From: Hypholoma sublateritium FD-334 SS-4
Taxonomy: Eukaryota; Basidiomycota; Agaricomycetes; Agaricales; Strophariaceae
Length of the DNA: 24,907 nt
Assembly (NCBI GenBank): GCA_000827495.1
Contig: KN817755.1
Location: 1 to 24,907 of the forward strand
Direction: 5' to 3'
The position numbers and the translations under genes are program-made. The notes beneath the pieces are model-generated. The model was not told the DNA's origin and searched no databases. It saw nothing but the letters and a program-made list of their open reading frames with translations. Shown here piece by piece: positions 20,701 to 24,907 of this stretch (position 1 is the first letter of the stretch; every line of letters starts with the position of its first letter).

Positions 20701-23257
20701 TCTCGGGCACCTCGTCCTGGAAGTGCGGCTGGACGGACTGCGAGCGCGAGACGTTGCCGCCGAACGACGACAGGATGGACATCACAGACGGCAGGCCTGT
20801 GTCCCTCTCCTTTTCGCGTGGCGCGGGTAATTCGGTTTGCACGCGGGAGAGGATGGGTGAGACGCTGGCGGAGGGAAGTGCGCTCATATTTGCCACAGGA
20901 GAATGCGTGTCGGTGGTGGTCACTGACTCCGTGTCCATGCTATCATCGTCTTCCTCTGGTTTCTCCAGCGCGACAGAGACCAGCAGGTCGAGGAACGTCG
21001 TGATCGAGGCAATATCGTCCGCGTCATCCTCGCCCCGCTCGTCACTGCGCAATACGATCTCCTCGCCGATCATTTTCCACATCACGTCGGCGTCGTCGCT
21101 CTGGCCGCCCGAGCGGCCCACAAGACCGCCGCAGAACTTCCAGATTATGTCCGCAAGCGGACGGCGATAAAGCTTCATGTCTTTGACGCTCTCATATACT
21201 GCCTGCAGCGTGTCCATGATCGCGCGCCGGGTGTGTGGTCGGAATGGGCTGACCAAGGTGTCGTTTTTGAGAAGATTTTCCCAGTTTTCAAGCCATTGAG
21301 GCGAGGTGGGATATAGATCCAGTTGTTCCAACATCTGGCGAGGGAGCTTGGCGGTGTCTATGTCCGTGAGGTTGTCTGCTACACGGATAAGAATACTTGA
21401 TAACAGAGGGTTAAGTGCTCTCGAATGGTCTCCAGCTAGGAGAGTTGAAATGCTTCGCAGTATAGGTGTGGGTGCATGATGAGGGTCGTTAATTGGTATG
21501 GTGAACGAAGAGCCATCTGAATTTCTAAAGAAGATTGTCAAGTCTACATTGCCGGATTCAGAAAAGACTCACTTCAGAGGAATAACATAACCAGTGAGCT
21601 TCAGCAGCGTCAAACCAATCACCCCGGCCTCTTCAGTATCCAAAGTTCCGCGATCTTCATCCCTGAGATCCAGCTCCTGCAGGATGTCCTTCAGCACACC
21701 CGCCGCCTCCTCCAAAATCTCGTCCCTCCCTTGCTGTATCCTTTCCCAACCCGCACCCTTTTCGGCATCCGTCTCGTACTCCACCCATGCCCCAACGCTG
21801 TCTGCGAGCTTGCGTCCTAGATTCCCGGCGTCCCAGCCGTTGTCGCCCATCCCGATCGAGTTTGACAGGTAGTCGTCCTTCGGCCAGACCTTTTCCATCA
21901 TCTCGTTCTGCAGCTCCATGTGGCCAGGCGCTCCCGAGTGCGAGTACCCGAATGCTGTCTCGCGGTTGATGTATGCGCGTGCAAGACGAATGGCGAGGGC
22001 CCTTCTAACATAAACCCGGAAGGTACGGTGTGCACCCAGTGACGTCATAATTAGTAGCCCTGGCGACGAAGGTGCCGGGTTCGAGGCGGTATTTGGCGGG
22101 AAGAGGTAGAGCCGGAGGACAAGCATGCATGATGTTGAGTATTGGCCACCAAAAAGGCTGTTGAGCATATCCATCACGCGGTCCTCGAGAGTATTCTTTT
22201 TGCTCAGTTCGAGCGTCACTGACAGGCGTGGAAGAGGAGTCGAGCAGAACGCCAGAGCACGAAAGAGTAGAGGAAGGATGGATTTCAAGTAGGTGGGGGG
22301 TAGAGTTTTGATATGTGCGGATACATGTGATAGGTAGATGTTTATAGCAAGTTCTGCAGGATGCCTCCTGACAGCGGGTGGGATCGTCGACATAGTGGGG
22401 ATGGAATTCGAGGACAACGAAGATATGTTCCGACGGTGAGCAGTCCTCACAGGAGTTCCGGCAGAGCCGGGCGTGGAAGGACTGACCGGACTCGCAGGGG
22501 GCTCTTTGACAGAATCCACGATGATCAGCGCATGATCAACTAAATCCGCATAGAATCGCAGGATGTCGACCATTTTCTCGTCAGTGATTCTCGAAGCGTT
22601 TGTGCCAGCGGTCAGAACGCTGTTGAGAAACTTAACCAAGAGATCGAGGCAGCGCTCGCGCTCCGCCATCTCGGAGCGGTCAAGAGACAAGGGGGTTTTG
22701 AGTAGCCCCTCAAACGCGCCTTTAATCCACTGTTCCAACAAGTCGATAAGGTTGCTTTCGATGCCGTCGATTTCTTCACCATACTTGGTGAGAGCGCGGA
22801 GCGCCTTGAAACGGGGTTCCCAGAGCTCTGTTCCCCATGTGGTGGGCGATCCAAGGAAGAGGGAGAAGTAAGAAAGGCGCTCCGAGATCGTGAGCGACTG
22901 TGCCTCATGATTCTCCCAGTAGGCGGATAGAATGTCAAATCCTGCGGCTTGGACAGCGGTTGGCGACACATTGCTGCAGAGGGATGTCAAGACAGGGTTC
23001 AAGAGCTCCCGTCGAGGTAAGGGAGAGTAGGTGGCGAGTGTGCTTGCCAAATTACGTGCGTAAGTGAGACTTGGAACAGCTGGTGGGGTCAAGGATTGAA
23101 TGAGGTCCTCCAGAGAGACGGCTGGTGCAGGAGCAGGGATTGGTGGCGGTGTGGATGTTGGAGTTGTGTCGCGTGGTCGTCTCCACAGAGAGGTGAAAGC
23201 AGTGGTGTTCGCCCGGGGACGCGCCCTAGTGGATGGCTCTGGTTCCTGGCGGGACAT
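17799..23257 (-). CDS. TSC2: Tuberin (TSC2), Rheb GTPase-activating protein
   Basis: Three exons (21573-23257, 18863-21524, 17799-18809) give 1785 residues, matching human tuberin (1807). With hamartin it forms the TSC complex, which turns off Rheb and so restrains TORC1 at the vacuole/lysosome. The N-terminal 500-550 residues are helical (tuberin N-terminal region). A Pro/Ser/Arg-rich linker lies roughly at 730-1020, and the Tuberin-type helical domain follows to about 1400. The C-terminus is the Rap/Ran-GAP domain: EIDPSFLILQL, PVIDTHKVGIMYVAPGQ, then KKRHIGNDFVRIVWND, in which Asn1633 is the catalytic Asn thumb. Both introns are short (48 and 53 bp) and splice in frame. A basophilic site (HRRNIS) sits in the N-terminal part. 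A short upstream reading frame overlaps the start codon (see findings). Confidence 0.95.
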
Positions 23258-23261
23258 TCAT
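23226..23261 (-). other. uORF overlapping the TSC2 start codon
   Basis: The sequence at the start reads ATGAATG. The first ATG (23261) opens an 11-codon frame ending at the TAG at 23228-23226; the second (23257) is the TSC2 start. Neither has a purine at -3, so leaky scanning is plausible. This is visible directly; any regulatory effect is inference. Confidence 0.55.
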
Positions 23262-24275
23262 GAAGTACTAATCGGCACAAGATCGCGAACAAGAGTTCAG
23301 TGGAGATTCCTTTGCGTGAATGAAAGCCAATTGACCTTTTGTGGTGCCAGAGTCAGTATCAGGTCCAAGCGGCGACACTCCCACTTTTAGCATCGACAGA
23401 AATACCACATATCACGTGCTGATATCCACCCGGCAGGCGTCCCTAGAGCGACTTACAGTCCTTTCTTCTATGGTATTTCGATGCGTAGCATCTACATGTC
23501 ATAATTAATTCCAAGATCAACATGTTGCAATGCAGAGATATTTTAAATGCAATCAATGAAATCAGATGGCTTAATTCTCCCTGGAGCTGTCATTGATCGT
23601 GTTATATTTGATTGCTTGCTAGCCAGAAACATCACCAACGCTGCCGCTGATCTCACTGTAAGGTAATTAAGGGTGGATCTACCGTATTCAGTGTCTTTGA
23701 GAATAACTAGAAATCCAATTAAATGCCGAATTTATACATGATCCAACTGACTTGGTTTTCCCTGACAAAATGATTTTTTATCCAGGCTCAACGATGTGAA
23801 GTAAAATTCTCACAATATGTTTCCGATATAACTTTGGCATACCGAGCCAACAGTGCTTATTCGGAAGCAATCCCGCCAACCTATGAAATAGAACGAAAAA
23901 AAGAGAGGGAGCACTAGAACGCAAGGGGGAATCCTCGGCTCCTCTCGGCCGTTATATCCGGGCAATTAGCACAATGAAGGCAAGATCTTATCCGTATTTA
24001 GTAATGGATGCGGATCCCTCCTCCGTGTTTTGTCTGGCGAACTTCGATTAATTTACAAGACACAATGTCAGATACACCGTTATAACTGAAAAGCCAGATT
24101 GAGCCGACGAATTTTTTAACAAGACTGAGTATAGAGATTGTCCGTCGATACGACTGCGATAAATACTACAACATACTGGCAGACGAAGTACGCTACTAGT
24201 ACGTGATTGTACGTGCATCACTTCACGGGAATGGAGCAATTTGGGAGCCAAGGGTAGGTCTACCAGCTTTTCTGT
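23258..24275. other. Intergenic region upstream of TSC2, no gene supported
   Basis: About 1 kb of AT-rich sequence with no exon I can support on either strand. The segment nearest 23258 should be the TSC2 promoter and contains one CACGTG E-box. A minus-strand open frame at 24048-24314 begins inside the terminal repeat and resembles no family. Confidence 0.45.
23413..23418. promoter_or_regulatory. E-box CACGTG upstream of TSC2
   Basis: CACGTG lies 155 bp upstream of the TSC2 start, in the context ATCACGTG that it shares with the site ahead of the resolvase gene. It is a candidate bHLH site; a six-base match alone is weak evidence. Confidence 0.3.
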
Positions 24276-24312
24276 CACTTCAGTGGTCCCATTCACCCCC
24301 CCTCTTAGACCC
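24276..24312 (-). repeat. 37-bp dispersed repeat, right copy (inverted)
   Basis: Read on the minus strand this segment begins GGGTCTAAGA, has a seven-G run and ends CACTGAAGTG. It matches 154-190 at 31 of 37 positions in opposite orientation. The AT-rich sequence lies to its right, on the outer side, mirroring the left end. Confidence 0.65.
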
Positions 24313-24907
24313 ATAAATCTTGACCAAACAATATGCCTAACAGGTGTTTAGAATACAATAATCTATGGAACAGAAAATAATAATATATTTAGAACCTGTA
24401 ATTAGAATACATTCATCTCTGAAGATGTTCATATTTTTGTNAGCATAATAATCTGCAGAGTACATATTCACTGTAGAACATGTATTTGACATGTCACAGG
24501 GTGGCAGGGGGGCTATTGATATATTGAAAATATTCATTCAATGGGTACATGTATATAGATGATATANGTACAGCTGGAAAGGCACTGATCAGGGCTATTT
24601 AATGTGCATGGTTCAAGGTCAATTGGAGATGATTTTTTTTGGCACTATTCAAAAGTATACTGTAAATTCTGTAATTAGTCCCTCATTTTACCTGTCAGGA
24701 AGATGTAGTCTGCTCACNTCTCTNCAGAAGTGCATCCCCATNTCCTTGTTGAAGGTNAGTGGACTGGGTAATCCCGCTGCTCCTTCTGCAGCATTGGATG
24801 TGTTGCACAGAAGCATCTTTATCACAAGTACAATGGAGCTTAGCATGCATGCCAGTTTTGTGTTCCTGGGAAGTGGGGCTCATACACCACTTTGCAAGGT
24901 CTCAGGT
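24313..24907. other. AT-rich terminal segment with ambiguous bases
   Basis: Sequence beyond the right repeat is AT-rich up to about 24700 and contains several Ns (near 24441, 24567 and between 24718 and 24757). Ambiguity of this kind is common where repeat copies were merged during assembly. On the minus strand, 24695-24907 stays open in two frames, but the Ns and lack of a recognisable domain prevent a call. A repeat or transposon fragment is the likeliest content. Confidence 0.35.

Noticed and set aside
19907..20830. 307-codon plus-strand open frame
   Set aside because: It is antisense to the GC-rich TSC2 exon, low in complexity and without a domain; it is a shadow of codon bias on the other strand.
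24695..24883. 62-codon minus-strand frame as a gene fragment
   Set aside because: It contains several ambiguous bases, is open in more than one frame and matches no family I can name.
12..24907. tRNA, rRNA or CRISPR array
   Set aside because: I found no cloverleaf with intron-free acceptor and T-arm signals, no rRNA-like sequence and no regularly spaced repeats.

Overview
The window looks like nuclear DNA of an agaricomycete (mushroom-forming basidiomycete). The genes are split by many short GT-AG introns, mostly 48-70 bp. They encode full-length eukaryotic housekeeping proteins (IMP dehydrogenase, a Yen1/GEN1-type Holliday junction resolvase, tuberin/TSC2). A fungal-type SLATT membrane protein and PARP-like paralogs sit beside them. 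I placed all exon boundaries by hand from splice signals, reading frame and comparison between paralogs. In all seven spliced models the exon lengths sum to a multiple of three with no internal stop. The genus cannot be named from sequence alone.

Layout. 1-888: AT-rich flank, one copy of a 37-bp repeat and two tandem stem-loops. 889-2614 (+): SLATT-domain protein with a long disordered N-terminus. 2615-3519: no gene; a cluster of short direct and inverted repeats. 3520-5434 (-): IMP dehydrogenase. 5639-6778 (-): microbial-type poly(ADP-ribose) glycohydrolase. 7338-9403 (-), 9897-11900 (+) and 12258-14070 (+): three paralogous Cys-rich PARP-like genes, the first two divergent from a shared 493-bp gap. 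14666-17611 (+): YEN1/GEN1. 17799-23257 (-): TSC2, convergent with YEN1. 23258-24907: no supported gene; an inverted copy of the left-end repeat, then AT-rich sequence with ambiguous bases.

The most interesting part is the block from about 5.6 to 14.1 kb. It places an ADP-ribose eraser (PARG fold with an intact GGG...QEE signature) beside three members of one PARP-like writer family. Two members keep a complete H-Y-E catalytic triad, while the third appears to have lost all three residues. Each PARP-like protein has an N-terminal string of four or five four-cysteine modules (CxxC, 11-15 residues, CxxxC). Most modules are encoded so that an intron falls between the two cysteines of the CxxC knuckle, an arrangement that permits exon gain and loss without breaking a finger. 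The SLATT gene a few kb away belongs to a family linked in bacteria to nucleotide-triggered immunity. Linkage of writer, eraser and SLATT effector suggests, but does not prove, a fungal ADP-ribose signalling or conflict locus embedded among housekeeping genes.
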